The position numbers were made by a program, and so were the translations under genes. A stretch of DNA of 64,000 nucleotides from CAWEFA01 sp963808135. Lineage in GTDB: Bacteria > Bacteroidota > Bacteroidia > Bacteroidales > DTGW01. The notes under the pieces were generated by a model. The model was not told where the DNA came from. It saw nothing but the letters and a program-made list of their open reading frames with translations, and did not search any database. The stretch spans positions 1-64,000 of the forward strand of contig CAWEFA010000102.1 in assembly GCA_963808135.1 (NCBI GenBank), read 5' to 3'. Shown piece by piece: positions 30,831 through 41,880 of the stretch. The number at the start of each line of letters is the position of its first letter. Position 1 is the stretch's first letter.

Positions 30831-31013
30831 ATGGCAAAGAAAGGTAATAGGGTTCAGGTTATATTAGAATGTACGGAGCATAAGAATAGCGGCATGCCAG
30901 GTATGTCGAGATATATTACTACAAAAAATAAAAAAAACACACCTGATCGGATGGAATTAAAAAAATACAATCCGGTATTAAAGAAAGTAACCGTACATAA
31001 AGAAATAAAATAA
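30831..31013 (+). CDS. rpmG: 50S ribosomal protein L33
   Basis: The 60 residues MAKKGNRVQVILECTEHK, then GMSRYITTKNKKNTPDRMELKKYNP, are typical of L33. No zinc-binding CxxC pairs are present, so this is the zinc-free type. It is co-transcribed with rpmB and the following small gene. Confidence 0.96.
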   Translation: MAKKGNRVQVILECTEHKNSGMPGMSRYITTKNKKNTPDRMELKKYNPVLKKVTVHKEIK

Positions 31014-31024
31014 ATTTTTATACC

Positions 31025-31177
31025 ATGGCAAAAAAGGTAGTAGCAACATTAAAAACCGGTGTAGGTAAGTCTTTTACCCGTGTTATTAAAATGGTTAAAT
31101 CTCCGCAAACCGGAGCTTACAGTTTTAAAGAGGAAGTAATGCATAACGAATTTATTAAAGACTTTCTTTCAAAATAA
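31025..31177 (+). CDS. DUF4295 small basic protein
   Basis: This 50-residue product starts MAKKVVATLKTGVGKSFTRV and ends FIKDFLSK. It matches the DUF4295 family, found after rpmG throughout Bacteroidota. The start is 11 bases after the rpmG stop and a terminator follows. Size, charge and position suggest a ribosome-associated role, but the function is not established. Confidence 0.88.
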   Translation: MAKKVVATLKTGVGKSFTRVIKMVKSPQTGAYSFKEEVMHNEFIKDFLSK

Positions 31178-31198
31178 ATAATTTAATAAAAACAATAT

Positions 31199-31231
31199 AA
31201 AAAAGCTTTCTTTTGTAAGAAGGCTTTTTTT
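31199..31231 (+). terminator. Intrinsic terminator after the rpmB-rpmG-DUF4295 unit
   Basis: AAAAAGCTTTCTT and AAGAAGGCTTTTT pair around a TTGT loop with one T/G wobble and are followed by a T-run. Confidence 0.8.
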
Positions 31232-31264
31232 ATATCAAAAGAATCAATTTAAATTATCCGAAAA

Positions 31265-32212
31265 ATGAACCTTTTTGGGAAGAAAAAAAACGAAAGCCTT
31301 GAAAAAGGTCTGGCTATAACAAAAGACAATGTATTTAAAAGACTTTCCGGAATAATTAGAAGTAAATCGAAAATTGATGACGAAGTATTAGACAACCTTG
31401 AAGAAGTTCTTCTTAGTTCTGATGTTGGAGTTGATACTACTATAAAAATTATTAACAGGATAAAAACTCGGATTTTGCGTGAAAAATATACTAATTCAAG
31501 CGAACTTAATATAATTCTGAAAGAAGAGATAGCTGCATTGCTTGAAGAAAATAATAACAATGTTGGCCTTGACTTTTTCAGTAAAGAACTACCAAAACCT
31601 TATATTATATTGGTTGTTGGTGTTAATGGAGTAGGCAAAACAACTACAATTGGAAAACTTGCATATCAATTTAAACAAGCCGGCAAATCGGTTATTATGG
31701 GAGCGGCTGACACCTTTCGCGCTGCTGCAGTTGATCAGCTTACAATTTGGTCGGATAGGGCAGGGGTTGAAATTGTAAAACAACAAATGGGCGCTGATCC
31801 GGCATCAGTTGCATACGATACCGTATCGTCAGCTAAAGCAAAAGATATTGACGTTGCAATTATTGACACGGCAGGGCGGCTACATAATAAAATCAACCTG
31901 ATGAATGAGCTGACAAAAATAAAAAATGTAATGCGAAAGCAATTGCCCGATTCTCCGCATGAGGTACTTCTTATTTTAGATGCATCTACCGGGCAAAATG
32001 CCTTTGAACAGGCAAAGCAGTTTATGCAGGCAACGGAAATCAGTGCTATTGCTTTAACCAAACTCGATGGCACAGCAAAAGGCGGGGTTGTAATTGGAAT
32101 TTCCGATCAGTTTAAAATCCCTGTTAAATATATTGGAATAGGCGAGGGAATTGGAGATTTACAAATATTTAATAAAACTGAATTTGTAGAATCTCTTTTT
32201 GATAAGGAATAA
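31265..32212 (+). CDS. ftsY: Signal recognition particle receptor FtsY
   Basis: This 315-residue SRP GTPase has a short helical N-domain and then the G-domain. It carries GVNGVGKTTTIGKLA (G1), DTFRAAAVDQL, DTAGRLHN (G3), TKLDGTAKGG (G4) and the closing GIGEGIGDLQ. FtsY docks the ribosome-nascent-chain-SRP complex at the inner membrane. No long acidic A-domain is present, as is usual in this phylum. The following rimO frame overlaps the stop by 14 bases. Confidence 0.96.
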   Translation: MNLFGKKKNESLEKGLAITKDNVFKRLSGIIRSKSKIDDEVLDNLEEVLLSSDVGVDTTIKIINRIKTRILREKYTNSSELNIILKEEIAALLEENNNNVGLDFFSKELPKPYIILVVGVNGVGKTTTIGKLAYQFKQAGKSVIMGAADTFRAAAVDQLTIWSDRAGVEIVKQQMGADPASVAYDTVSSAKAKDIDVAIIDTAGRLHNKINLMNELTKIKNVMRKQLPDSPHEVLLILDASTGQNAFEQAKQFMQATEISAIALTKLDGTAKGGVVIGISDQFKIPVKYIGIGEGIGDLQIFNKTEFVESLFDKE

Positions 32213-33533
32213 ACATCTTTTAAGATTCAAACTATTTACGAAAGCACCTGATAAAATACTAATAATTACTCTTGGATGTTCCAAAAATATTGTCGATTCT
32301 GAAAAATTAATGCGGCAACTGTCCGCAAATTCCTTAAAAATTGAATACGATAAAACCAATTCCAATGCACGAACAGTTATAATCAATACCTGCGGCTTTA
32401 TTAACGATGCAAAACAGGAATCTATTGATACAATTCTTCATTATATTAATGCCAGGAAAAATAATGAAATAGACAGGCTGTATGTAATTGGCTGCTTATC
32501 TCAAAGGTATGCCAATGAACTGCGCAAAGAATTGCCGGAAGTTGACAAATATTTTGGGGTTAACAGTTTAAAAGAAATAATTGAATCGCTTAATTATAAA
32601 TATTCCAAAGAACTATTAAATGAACGATATTTAAGTACACCTTCACATTATGCTTATTTAAAAATTTCAGAAGGCTGCAACCGGAAATGTTCCTTTTGTT
32701 CAATACCTTTTATAAGGGGCAGCTATAATTCATCCCCTGTTGAAGAGCTTATTGCTGAATCAAAAATACTTGCAAAGAACGGCGTCAAAGAGCTAATAAT
32801 TATTGCCCAGGACATCAGCTACTATGGTATTGATTTATATAAAACCCATAAACTTACATATCTTTTAAATAAGCTTGCCGATATTGAAGGCATTGAATGG
32901 TTAAGGCTTCAATATGCTTATCCTTTAGGCATTACAAAAGAACTAATAGAAACAATCGGCAATAACCCGAAAATATGTAAATATTTAGATATTCCGCTTC
33001 AACATATAAGCGACAATATGTTAAAGCTTATGCGCAGGGGGATAAATAAAAACAATATTGTTAGGTTAATAAATAAAATTAGGGAAAAAGTTCCTGGAAT
33101 ATTTTTGCGAACAACCATGTTGGTAGGCCATCCGGGTGAAACAGAAAAAGATTTTAACGAATTATTGGAATTCGTTAATAATTATCGGTTCGAAAGGCTC
33201 GGGATATTTACATATTCAAATGAAGAAAATACTTATTCAGCTAAAAATTATTCCGATTCTATCCCAAACAAAACCAAAATTCAACGTGCCAACAAAATAA
33301 TGGCTGTTCAGCAATCTATTTCATTTGAAACGAACCAAAAATTTATTGGAAATTGTAAGAAAATAATTATCGACAGCAAGGAATCGGATTTTTATATTGG
33401 ACGCACTGAATTTGATTCACCTGAAGTAGATAACGAAGTATTAATAAAATCAGATAGAATATTAAAAAAAGGAAATTTTTATAATGTACAAATCACAGGT
33501 GCAAATGAATTTGATTTAAGAGGGATTGTTTAA
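32199..33533 (+). CDS. rimO: Ribosomal protein S12 methylthiotransferase RimO
   Basis: This radical-SAM enzyme adds a methylthio group to an Asp of ribosomal protein S12. The UPF0004 domain starts with IITLGCSKNIVDSE and has NTCGFINDA and IGCLSQRY. The radical-SAM cluster is CNRKCSFC in SEGCNRKCSFCSIPF, and a TRAM-like C-terminus contains YIGRTEFDSPEVDNEV, which distinguishes RimO from MiaB. The start is uncertain: TTG 32199 overlaps ftsY, and no ATG precedes the first conserved motif. The stop is one base from the convergent clpC stop. Confidence 0.94.
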   Translation: MIRNKHLLRFKLFTKAPDKILIITLGCSKNIVDSEKLMRQLSANSLKIEYDKTNSNARTVIINTCGFINDAKQESIDTILHYINARKNNEIDRLYVIGCLSQRYANELRKELPEVDKYFGVNSLKEIIESLNYKYSKELLNERYLSTPSHYAYLKISEGCNRKCSFCSIPFIRGSYNSSPVEELIAESKILAKNGVKELIIIAQDISYYGIDLYKTHKLTYLLNKLADIEGIEWLRLQYAYPLGITKELIETIGNNPKICKYLDIPLQHISDNMLKLMRRGINKNNIVRLINKIREKVPGIFLRTTMLVGHPGETEKDFNELLEFVNNYRFERLGIFTYSNEENTYSAKNYSDSIPNKTKIQRANKIMAVQQSISFETNQKFIGNCKKIIIDSKESDFYIGRTEFDSPEVDNEVLIKSDRILKKGNFYNVQITGANEFDLRGIV

Positions 33534-33534
33534 G

Positions 33535-36067
33535 TTAGTTTGTACTAACATTTCCTTTTACGCCAACGGGTTCTATGTCTATTTTTATTTCCTGTTTTTC
33601 TTTATCAAAACCGATTAGTATATTATCGCCTTCACGAATACTTGCCTTTATAATAACTTCAGCCATGGGGTCTTCAAGATATTTTTGAATTGCCCTTTTC
33701 AAAGGCCTTGCCCCGAATTGAATATCATAACCACGTTCAATAATAAAATCCCTGGCTTCATCTGTTAAAGTTACAACGTATCCTAATGCATGGATTCTAT
33801 CGTACAAACCTTTTAACTCAATATCTATAATTTGCGAAATATGTTCTTTTGTTAAGGTATTGAACAATACTACATCATCAATACGATTAAGAAATTCCGG
33901 TGCAAAAGTTTTCTTTAAAGCGCTTTGAATAACACCTTTAGCATAATCATTTATTTGGGAAGTTGTTGCAGCAGTGTTAAAGCCAACTCCCTGGCCAAAA
34001 TCTTTCAACTGTCTTGTACCAATATTGGAGGTCATTATAACAATAGTATTTTTGAAATCAACCCTGCGTCCTAAACTATCGGTTAAAATACCTTCATCAA
34101 GCACTTGCAGTAAAATATGAAAAACATCGGGATGAGCTTTTTCAATTTCATCTAATAAAACTACTGAATATGGTTTTCTTCTAACTTTCTCGGTAAGTTG
34201 GCCGCCTTCTTCGTAACCAACATAACCCGGAGGAGCTCCAACCAAGCGGGATACAGAAAATTTTTCCATATACTCGCTCATGTCAACCCTGATTAGGTTG
34301 TCAAAGCTCTCAAATAAATATTTTGCAAGAACTTTAGCAAGTTGGGTTTTACCAACACCGGTTGGGCCAAGAAAAATAAATGTGCCTATAGGTTTGTTCG
34401 GATCTTTTAAGCCGGCACGGTTACGTTGAATAGATTTCACTACTTTTCCAATAGCCTCATCCTGTCCAATAACACTTCCTCTGAGTTCTTCAGCCATTTT
34501 TAAAAGCCTTGTACCTTCAGCCTGTGCTATACGTTGCACTGGTACGCCTGTCATCATTGCTACAACTTCGGCAACTTTTTCCGCATCAACTATAATACGA
34601 TTTTTACTGAGTTCGTTTTCCCATTTTTGTTTCTCTGTATCCAAACGTTCCTGAATTTCTTTCTCACGATCTCGAAAACTGGCAGCCCTTTCAAAATTCT
34701 GATTTTTTACCGATTTAATTTTTTCTTTTTTTGTTTCTTCAATTTCTGTTTCCAACTGAAGTATACGCTCAGGAACAACTATGTTCGAAATATGCACTCG
34801 CGAGCCGGATTCGTCAAGAGCATCGATGGCCTTATCAGGTAAATGCCTGTCGGAAATATATCGTGCAGTTAATTTTACACATGCTTCAATCGCATCATCA
34901 GTATATGTAACATTATGATGATCCTCATAACGCTCTTTAATATTATTTAATATTTCAAATGTTTCTTCAACGGTGGTAGGCTCAACCATTACTTTTTGAA
35001 AACGGCGCTCCAAGGCGCCATCTTTTTCAATATGCTGACGATATTCGTCAAGAGTTGTAGCGCCAATACATTGAATTTCCCCCCTGGCAAGGGCAGGTTT
35101 TAACATATTGGCAGCATCTAATGAACCAGTTGCTCCTCCGGCTCCGACAATTGTATGTATTTCATCAATAAATAAAATAACATTAGGATTTTTTTGAAGT
35201 TCATTGAGTATTGCTTTCATACGTTCTTCAAACTGACCGCGGTATTTTGTGCCTGCAACAATTGAAGCCAGGTCGAGAGCAACAACACGTTTACCATACA
35301 AAACACGCGAAACTTTTCGTTGCACAATTCTAAGAGCAAGCCCTTCAGCAATTGCTGATTTACCAACTCCTGGTTCTCCAATTAGAATAGGATTATTTTT
35401 TTTCCTCCTGCTTAAAATTTGAGCCAATCGTTCAATTTCACGTTCACGACCAACTATAGGATCTAATCGGTTTTCTTCTGCTGCTTTGGTTAAATCAACA
35501 CCAAAATTATCTAATACCGGCGTATCAGAATTGGATTTTGCCTGTTGGGGATTTTGCGAACCCGAGCTTTTACCTCCGCCAAAAGTAGAACGTTCATCAT
35601 CTTCATCGCTATAATCGGCACTTGCATTAGGTTGCCTAATTTCAAGTTCGTTTTTTATTACTGAATAATTTATATTGTTGTCCAGTAAAATTTTTGATGT
35701 AGAGCTACTTTCATCACGGAGAATTGCCAATAAAAGGTGCCCAGTGTTTATAGTGTCGTTCTTTAATGCCCGAGCCTCTAAATAAACTATTTTCAAAATC
35801 TTTTCAGCCGATTTAAGCAAGGGTAGATTATCGGTATCTTTAATTTTAATGTTGCTTATTGGTTTAATAAATATCTCAATATTTTTTTTTAAGTCAGAAT
35901 AGATCGGTTCCTAAATTAATTAGAATTTCCATTGCTATTCCATCACCTTCGCGCAAAATTCCAAGAAGAAAATGCTCTGGCCCAATAGATGAATTTCCTA
36001 AACGCATGGCTTCTTCTTTGCTATATGATAAAACATCTTTTATTTTCTGTGAAAATTTTGCTTCCAT
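33535..36067 (-). CDS. clpC: ClpC-type AAA+ protease ATPase, frameshifted near the N-terminus
   Basis: The long frame (33535-35820) has AAA-1 (GEPGVGKSA, LFIDEIHTIVGAGG), a UVR-like coiled segment (VKNQNFERAASFRDREKEI), and AAA-2 (GPTGVGKTQLAK, LLDEIEKAHPD). The true N-terminus lies upstream in another frame: ATG 36067 begins MEAKFSQKIKDVLSYSKEEA and continues GPEHFLLGILREGDG, the first Clp-N repeat. Removing one A at 35898-35899 joins GTDL-SDLKKNIEIF to the rest, giving about 843 residues, the normal ClpC length. It unfolds substrates for ClpP. The break is most likely a sequence error. Confidence 0.92.
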
Positions 36068-36446
36068 TTATATCTTCCCGTTTCTTGTTGTTTTTAACTT
36101 TTATTCAATATAATTATATATATAAAGATAATAAATCATTATCACTTTTAACAATTCTATATATAAATGAACTACCCCGCAGCAGAGCTGCGAGGTATCA
36201 AAGAAAATACAACAATGGAGTTTGCATAGCAAACCTATTATTTGATTTTACCCCGTAGCAGAGCTACGAGGAATTCTTTTGATTAAATGTCAATTCATAA
36301 CCAGCTTTTTAATTGCAAATATACTCCTTTTCTTACAATTTTTTTTAAACAATAAATGTTAATAATTATAGTTTATATCGGACAAATCTTATTTAAGAAA
36401 TATCTAAATTCGTTGACTTTATAATATTTAAATCAACATTTTGTAT
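36068..36446. other. Divergent clpC-gyrA intergenic region with repeat copy 4
   Basis: The region contains one dispersed repeat (36167-36287). The rest is AT-rich and must hold both divergent promoters. No clear box pair was identified. Confidence 0.5.
36167..36287 (+). repeat. Dispersed three-hairpin repeat, copy 4 (forward)
   Basis: This matches copy 1 across its whole length, from ATGAACTACCCC to GAATTCTTTTGATTAAA, with both end hairpins and the central palindrome intact. It sits between the divergent clpC and gyrA genes. Confidence 0.88.
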
Positions 36447-38943
36447 ATGGCTGAAGGTGAAAGGATTATTCAAATAAATATTGAAGAAGAAATGAAAACG
36501 GCCTACATAGATTATTCTATGTCGGTTATAGTTTCACGTGCTTTACCGGATGTACGGGATGGTTTAAAACCAGTTCATCGAAGGGTATTATATGGAATGT
36601 CTGATTTGGGGCTTACTTCAAACCGACAATACAAAAAATCAGCCAGAATAGTGGGAGAGGTGCTCGGTAAATATCATCCGCATGGTGATACATCTGTATA
36701 TGATGCTATGGTAAGAATGGCGCAAAATTGGTCATTACGCTATCCGTTGGTTGATGGACAAGGTAATTTTGGTTCACTTGATGGGGATAGTCCTGCAGCA
36801 ATGAGATATACTGAAGCCCGCTTGAAGAGGATGGCTGAAGAGATGCTTTCAGATATTGATAAAAATACGGTTGATTTTCAATTAAACTTTGATGATTCTT
36901 TAGAAGAACCAACAGTATTACCAACACGCATACCTAATCTCCTTATTAACGGGGCTTCTGGAATTGCTGTCGGAATGGCTACAAATATGCCTCCGCATAA
37001 TCTTTCCGAGGCAATTGATGCGATAATTGCTTACATAAACAACAATGAAATTACTACTGCAGAACTAATGCAATATATCAAAGGCCCAGACTTTCCAACA
37101 GGAGGTATTATTTATGGTACATCCGGAATTCGTGAAGCTTTTGAAACAGGGAGAGGTAAAATAATTGTCAGGGCTAAAACAGAAATTGAGACAACTGCAA
37201 GCGGACGCGATAAAATAATTGTGACTGAAATACCATATATGGTAAATAAAGCTGAATTGATACAGAAAACAGCCGATTTTATTAACGAAAAGAAAATAGA
37301 AGGAATTTCTTACATAAATGATGAAAGTGACCGAGACGGAATGCGCATTGTTATTATATGCAAAAAAGAAGCCTCGGCAAATGTTGTTTTAAATAAGTTG
37401 TTGAAATACACCCAATTACAAACCGCATATAATGTTAATAATATTGCTTTAGTTAATGGGCGACCTAAAACGTTAGCTTTAAAGAATTTAATTCATTATT
37501 TTGTAAAGCATAGGCATGATGTTGTAGTTCGGCGCAGTCAATTTGAATTGGATGAAGCTGAAAAGAAAAAACATATACTTGAAGGACTTTTAATTGCCTT
37601 GGATCATTTAGATGATGTAATTAATCTTATTCGATCATCTAAAACTCCTGATGATGCTAAAAATAGTTTGATAGAAAGTTTTTCATTAACTGATGTTCAG
37701 GCTAAAGCAATACTCGATTTAAGGTTGCAACGCCTTACTGGTCTGGAACGTGATAAAATAAAGGAAGAATTTGATGAACTGGTTAAATTAATTGAATATT
37801 TAAACCAAGTGCTTTCGGATGAATCGATGAGAATGAATATTATAAAGGACGAACTTATTGAAATAAAAGATAAATATGGAGATGAAAGGCGTACTGTAAT
37901 TCATCCTGACGATACTGAATTCAATCCGGAAGATTTTTATGCGGATGAAGATATGGTAATTACTATTTCACGCATGGGATATATTAAACGAACTCCTTTA
38001 TATGAATTTAAAACACAAGGTAGAGGAGGTGTTGGAACTAAAGGTAGTACAACTCGTGAGGAGGATTTTCTTGAATATATGTTTAGCGCAACGATGCACA
38101 ATACCATTCTTTTCTTTACTGAAAAGGGCAAATGTTTTTGGCTTAAAGTTTATGATATTCCTGAAGGTTCAAAAGTTGGAAAGGGAAGAGCCGTTCAAAA
38201 TTTACTAAATATTGAATCCAATGATGCAATTAAAGCATTTATTAATGTTCCTAACCTTACTGACGAGGAATTTATCAAGAGCAATTATATAATACTTTGC
38301 ACAAAGAAAGGTACTATTAAAAAAACATTACTGGAAGCTTATTCAAGGCCTCGTCAAAATGGAATCATTGCTATTAATGTCAGAGAAGGGGATAGTCTTT
38401 TGGAAGCAAAATTAACAAATGGAAACAACGAAATTCTTTTGGCAATTAGGTCTGGAAAGGCTATTAGATTTAATGAGAAAACTGTAAGACCTATAGGTAG
38501 AAATGCAGTCTGGCGTGAAAGGAATTACAATTTCCAATAAAAATGATGAAGTAGTAGGAATGGTTTGTTTGTCGGTTTCTGAAACTACTATTATGGTAGT
38601 TTCAGAAAATGGATTTGGCAAACGTTCTGATATTTCTGATTATCGGATCACTAATAGAGGAGGCAAAGGGGTAAAAACAATAAATATAACAAATAAAACT
38701 GGAAGTTTAATTGCCATTAAAGGAGTCTCTGAAATTGAAGACCTTATGATAATAACTAAATTGGGACTTACAATTCGTATGGCAGTATCGAAATTTCGTT
38801 TAACAGGTAGGGCTACCCAGGGAGTTAAATTAATAAACTTGAAAAATAATGATTCTATCGCTGCAGTAACACAAGTTCCTAAAAGTCAGGATAATGAAGA
38901 AAAAGAATCATTTGAAGAAATAGATCAGTTGCCAGATGAATAA
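36447..38943 (+). CDS. gyrA: DNA gyrase subunit A (frameshifted)
   Basis: From ATG 36447 the breakage-reunion domain has DVRDGLKPVHRRVLYGM, the quinolone region KYHPHGDTSVYDAMVRMAQ (Thr and Asp at the positions usually numbered 83 and 87), and the active-site Tyr in SPAAMRYTEARL. The C-terminal beta-pinwheel has a GyrA box (NRGGKGVKT), separating it from ParC. The first frame stops at 38540. Skipping G at 38508 restores PIGRNA-SGVKGITISNKNDE and gives about 832 residues. As the gene is essential, the extra base is most likely an error. Confidence 0.95.
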
Positions 38944-39115
38944 TAATTTTTATTTTTACATAAAAAATTTAAACTAAACAGTTTTAAATATGAAACCCGC
39001 ATGTTAAACAAATTAAACACAAAGTTTGAATGAATAAACTCCCGGAAGCTAAATGTGAAGCTATGAACCTGGGACATGTGGGTTCCATTCGACCTTTGAA
39101 ATTAAATTTATTCGA
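38944..39115. other. Short intergenic region with a structured, GC-richer patch
   Basis: Bases 39032-39098 are noticeably richer in G+C than the flanks. They contain GAACC...GGTTC (from 39065) and AGCT...AGCT inverted segments. This could be part of the 5' leader of the TPR gene at 39116 or a small RNA. No family was recognised. Confidence 0.25.
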
Positions 39116-40258
39116 ATGAAAAAAAATATTCTGTTCGCTTTGGCATTATTAATAACATTTCATGCCATAGCCCAAAAAAAAATGTTAAATGCAGCGCAAG
39201 ATGCGCTTGAAAAAGGAGAATTGGATAAAGCTTGGGAATCTATTCAAACAGCTAAAGACAATGATGAAACTAAATCATTGCCAAAAACTTGGTTTATAAT
39301 GGGAAAGATATTGCAGGCCGTTGGCAAATCGACTAATCCCGTATATACAGCAATATCAGATAATCCTGCACTTGAAGCATATAATTATTATCAAAAGGCT
39401 CTTGATATAGATCCGAAAAAAAAATATACAAATGAAATAAATCTTGTTTTGCCCGATTTATCAAATGTTGCACTTAATGAAGCAATAAAATATTATGATG
39501 CAAAAAGCTATGTCAAAGCATTAGAATTATTTGATTTAATCCTAAAAATTGAAACAAATACTATTTATAGTAATAAAATAGATACGGCTATAATTTATTA
39601 CACTGGCATTACAGCATTGTATGCTAAAAATTACGATAAAGCTATTGAATATCTCAATAAAGCAGCATTATATAATTATGGGGGTGGTGCTACATATTCA
39701 AATCTTAGAAGTGCATATATAGGAAAAGGCGATACAATAAAAGCCATAGCTGCTATGGATACAGCTAATAAATTATTCCCAAACGACTTATCTGTATTGG
39801 TTGATATGGTTAATTTTTATCTTACCAGCGGACAAGCAAAAGAAGCATTTAGTTATTTAAATAAAGCTAAAGAAAAAGATCCTAAAAATGTATCATTTAT
39901 TTTTGCTGAAGGTACATTATATGAGAAAATGTTAAAACCAGACAGCGCTATCGAGGCTTACAAAAAGGCAATTCAAATCGATTCTAATTATTTTAATGCT
40001 GTATATAATCTTGGGGTAATTTATTATAATAAGGCAAAAGATATTTATGAATTGGCTTCAAAGGAAAATGACAACGTTAAATATGCTGAATTAATGAACA
40101 ATGGCGATGAAGAAGTAAAAAAGTCAATACCATACCTTGAGAGAGCCCATAAAATTGATCCAAAAGAGAAATCTACAGCTGAAACTCTAAAATCATTATA
40201 TTTTAGACTTCAGATGAATGATAAATTGAATCAACTTAAGCAGGAGATGGGATGGTAA
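39116..40258 (+). CDS. Exported tetratricopeptide-repeat protein
   Basis: The 380 residues start with a signal peptide (cleavage near FHAIAQ). Repeated TPR helix pairs follow, visible as AQDALEKGELDKAWESI, EAYNYYQKALDIDP, YDKAIEYLNKAALYNYG and DSAIEAYKKAIQIDSNYFNAVYNLGV. It is probably a periplasmic or outer-membrane-associated scaffold. Partners are unknown. It is monocistronic, with a clear terminator right after the stop. Confidence 0.85.
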   Translation: MKKNILFALALLITFHAIAQKKMLNAAQDALEKGELDKAWESIQTAKDNDETKSLPKTWFIMGKILQAVGKSTNPVYTAISDNPALEAYNYYQKALDIDPKKKYTNEINLVLPDLSNVALNEAIKYYDAKSYVKALELFDLILKIETNTIYSNKIDTAIIYYTGITALYAKNYDKAIEYLNKAALYNYGGGATYSNLRSAYIGKGDTIKAIAAMDTANKLFPNDLSVLVDMVNFYLTSGQAKEAFSYLNKAKEKDPKNVSFIFAEGTLYEKMLKPDSAIEAYKKAIQIDSNYFNAVYNLGVIYYNKAKDIYELASKENDNVKYAELMNNGDEEVKKSIPYLERAHKIDPKEKSTAETLKSLYFRLQMNDKLNQLKQEMGW

Positions 40259-40266
40259 TAATTTTT

Positions 40267-40300
40267 ATAAGAAGAGCTAAAATAACTCTTCTTATATTTT
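40267..40300 (+). terminator. Intrinsic terminator after the TPR gene
   Basis: A perfect 10-bp stem ATAAGAAGAG / CTCTTCTTAT with a 9-base loop is followed by ATTTT. Confidence 0.8.
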
Positions 40301-40361
40301 AATGTATTATATTTAACATAATATTAATTATAGGACATTATTATTAATAACTTTTCTGATT

Positions 40362-40853
40362 ATGGCTTTTAAAAAGGTTATTATAATTATGGGAGTTTCA
40401 GGATGTGGTAAAACTACTATTGGAAAAGTGCTTGCAAAGGAATTATTAATTCCATTCTACGATGGTGATGATTTTCATCCAAAAGAAAACATAAAAAAAA
40501 TGACTTCGGGAATACCATTAACTGATTCTGACAGATTTCCCTGGCTGGAAATACTTGCAAATAAAATAATCGAATGGTCAAATAATGATGGAGCGGTTTT
40601 AGCTTGTTCATCTCTTAAAAAAAATTATAGGCAAATTTTACAAACAAATAGTGATCTTGTACAATTCGTTCACTTAAAGGCAAATAAAGAACTAATTATT
40701 AATAGATTAAAAAAAAGAACGGATCATTACATGCCAGTAACATTAATCGATTCACAATTCGAGGCTTTGGAAGAACCATCAGATGCTATTACTATTGATG
40801 CAGGATTAAGTAAAAATAAAATATTGGAAATTATATTAACCCAAATTATGTGA
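40362..40853 (+). CDS. gntK: Gluconokinase, GntK type
   Basis: This 163-residue kinase has the P-loop MGVSGCGKTTIGK, then the substrate motifs FYDGDDFHPKENIKKM and GIPLTDSDRFPWL. CSSLKKNYRQIL follows, all typical of the GntK family that makes 6-phosphogluconate from gluconate and ATP. The frame is intact. The matching transporter gene (gntP) is about 28 kb away in the window, not in an operon. It converges with a lipoprotein gene ten bases downstream. Confidence 0.93.
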   Translation: MAFKKVIIIMGVSGCGKTTIGKVLAKELLIPFYDGDDFHPKENIKKMTSGIPLTDSDRFPWLEILANKIIEWSNNDGAVLACSSLKKNYRQILQTNSDLVQFVHLKANKELIINRLKKRTDHYMPVTLIDSQFEALEEPSDAITIDAGLSKNKILEIILTQIM

Positions 40854-40863
40854 TTGGATTTTT

Positions 40864-41880
40864 TTACCACCATTTGATAGGTTTTTTACTAAATTTTCTA
40901 TTAATTGTTATTGATTTCCCATTTTTTACAATACTGACTTTTGTATTGCAGGAAGTGCTTGCAGAGTAGTTGAATAAGATAGTATCTGCATTATTTATAG
41001 TTTGTGTTATGGAGCCAGATGTAATAATACTATTATAAGGCCAAGTCGGGCAGAACATGTAAATGAGAGGCGAAGTAATTTTTCTGGAGTAATTCTCACC
41101 ATTAGCATCAATTCCACTAACCAAACCTGAGCATATAACCGAATCTCTCGATATAACTTTTTTGTATATAGGACTTGTACTGGAATTTTTATACCATATT
41201 ACAATATTCCCGATTTTTGAAACATTTCTTATTATATTCTTATTGCCACCAGGAAAATTCTCACTTATAATTAAACTATCAGTGATTATTGAATCTTTTG
41301 TATGTGTAATAAGAAATTCTTTCGGGCCTAATAAGCCTCCATAAAAGATATGATTTACACCTCTTCTGTAAACCTTTCTGGTTCCTTGAATAACAACTAA
41401 AGTATCGCTATCGGAAACAATAAAAAAATTTGAGAATGAGAAAGTTCTACTATAAAAAGTACGCCAGTTATTTATTCCTGCCCCTGGAATTGTATCAACA
41501 GTAACCTGGATTTTTCCTCTTAAATTAATATGCTGGGCAAGAACAGTATCTAAACAGTTGTACGTTAGCGAAAGCATCTTTGGCCAGGTAGTTGTATCAT
41601 GATGGTCGATATTTAGCGTTAAACAATCTGAAGAAGCAGATTTTTTCAAAGGGTAAAAATTATATTTCTCTATTATATCAACATCATTATCTATAACATT
41701 GTCAATCATATCAAATACAACATCTAAATGTTCTGCATTTTGAGCCTGGGCTATCTCATTAGAAGTAAAAGAAGTATTGGAATTATTTGCGTTGTTATTA
41801 TCCTTTATGCATGAAAAATCAATGATAATTAATGCTATAATTACAAATAATACAATATAAACAATATAATTTTTTTTCAT
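40864..41880 (-). CDS. Lipoprotein of unknown function
   Basis: The 338 residues start with a hydrophobic lipoprotein signal (IIIDFS-C, Cys24) followed by an Asn/Ser-rich linker. The mature part is beta-rich, with the phrases SDCLTLNIDHHDTT, RGKIQVTVDT and TSCNTKVSIVKNGKSITINRKF, and four or five cysteines. Similar uncharacterised lipoproteins are common in Bacteroidota. No catalytic motif was recognised. It is monocistronic. Confidence 0.65.
   Translation of the reverse strand: MKKNYIVYIVLFVIIALIIIDFSCIKDNNNANNSNTSFTSNEIAQAQNAEHLDVVFDMIDNVIDNDVDIIEKYNFYPLKKSASSDCLTLNIDHHDTTTWPKMLSLTYNCLDTVLAQHINLRGKIQVTVDTIPGAGINNWRTFYSRTFSFSNFFIVSDSDTLVVIQGTRKVYRRGVNHIFYGGLLGPKEFLITHTKDSIITDSLIISENFPGGNKNIIRNVSKIGNIVIWYKNSSTSPIYKKVISRDSVICSGLVSGIDANGENYSRKITSPLIYMFCPTWPYNSIITSGSITQTINNADTILFNYSASTSCNTKVSIVKNGKSITINRKFSKKPIKWW

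Noticed and set aside
31249..31560. Reverse-strand frames over ftsY, gyrA, rimO and similar genes
   Set aside because: They mirror conserved coding sequence of well-identified genes and show no protein-like features of their own.
36167..36258. Peptide encoded by the dispersed repeat (ELPRSRAARYQRKYNN...)
   Set aside because: The frame is a by-product of the hairpin repeat, differs in context between copies and has no start linked to the element.
38500..38545. Programmed frameshifting in gyrA
   Set aside because: No slippery heptamer, stop-coupled +1 site or stimulatory structure is visible, and nine other genes in the window have similar unrelated breaks. A sequence error is simpler.
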